A stretch of 6,096 nucleotides of DNA from Alphaproteobacteria bacterium (GTDB taxonomy: Bacteria > Pseudomonadota > Alphaproteobacteria > Sphingomonadales > Sphingomonadaceae). Location: positions 1 through 6,096 of the forward strand of contig JAQGLD010000300.1 in NCBI GenBank assembly GCA_028293055.1, in the 5' to 3' direction. The number at the start of each line of letters is the position of its first letter. Within the stretch, counting starts at the first letter, position 1. Below the pieces are notes generated by a model. That model ran no database searches. It was not told the origin of the DNA and saw only the letters and a list, made by a program, of their open reading frames with translations. Shown in pieces: positions 5,992 through 6,096 of this stretch. A program made the position numbers and the translations under genes.

Positions 5992-6096
5992 TCAGGGCTC
6001 AGCCTTCGCGCCGTTTTCGTCGTTCCGCACGGGTGTCAGGATCCTTTTCTCCACCGCCTGGGCGCAGGGCGAACCGGACCCTGCAACCCATTCGGG
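5992..6096 (-). CDS. C-terminal fragment of an unknown gene entering from the right
   Basis: A minus-strand frame is open from the window edge to a TGA at 5994-5992 (34 codons). The residues include EWVAGSGSPCAQ, then VEKRILTPVRNDENGAKAEP at the end. It has balanced, charged composition and mostly G/C at third positions, better than the overlapping plus-strand open frame. This would be convergent with the cargo array, with the repeat element between. The fragment is too short to recognise a family. It could also be chance. Confidence 0.4.
   Translation of the reverse strand, partial: PEWVAGSGSPCAQAVEKRILTPVRNDENGAKAEP

Overview
The window is high-G+C DNA from what looks like an alphaproteobacterium, plausibly a sphingomonad. 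This rests on codon use rich in third-position G/C and on a nested inverted repeat at 5663-5936 whose inner part resembles repeats I remember from sphingomonad genomes. The taxonomic call is an inference.

The core is a tandem array of three same-strand paralogues (857-2461, 2561-4177, 4284-5666). Each has a short basic N-terminus beginning M-[HR]-S. Each then has a nearly identical DUF4157 (eCIS core) domain with an HEAWH metallopeptidase-like motif, a low-complexity linker ending in a [IVA]QR motif, and a completely different C-terminal part. DUF4157 is known as the hallmark N-terminal domain of toxins and cargo associated with extracellular contractile injection systems (eCIS). The array therefore reads as a cargo cassette with exchanged payloads: an unrecognised domain (gene 1), a PD-(D/E)XK-nuclease-like domain plus a C-terminal membrane helix (gene 2), and a probable R-S-E type ADP-ribosyltransferase (gene 3). 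No immunity gene lies between them. Each gene is preceded by a related leader of about 80 bases containing TTTACCT-like and GAACA blocks at near-constant distance from the start codon, so the duplicated unit seems to include the control region.

Left of the array, on the opposite strand, is the 5' part of a GTG-initiated gene for a membrane-anchored helix-hairpin-helix protein (563 down to the window edge), divergent from the cargo genes. Right of the array a MITE-like fold-back element of about 270 bp begins exactly at the stop codon of gene 3 and is flanked by CTAG on both sides. Beyond it, a minus-strand reading frame that ends at 5992 probably is the C-terminus of another gene entering from the right. 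No structural eCIS genes (sheath, tube, baseplate, ATPase) are inside the window, so the link to an injection system rests on the DUF4157 domains.
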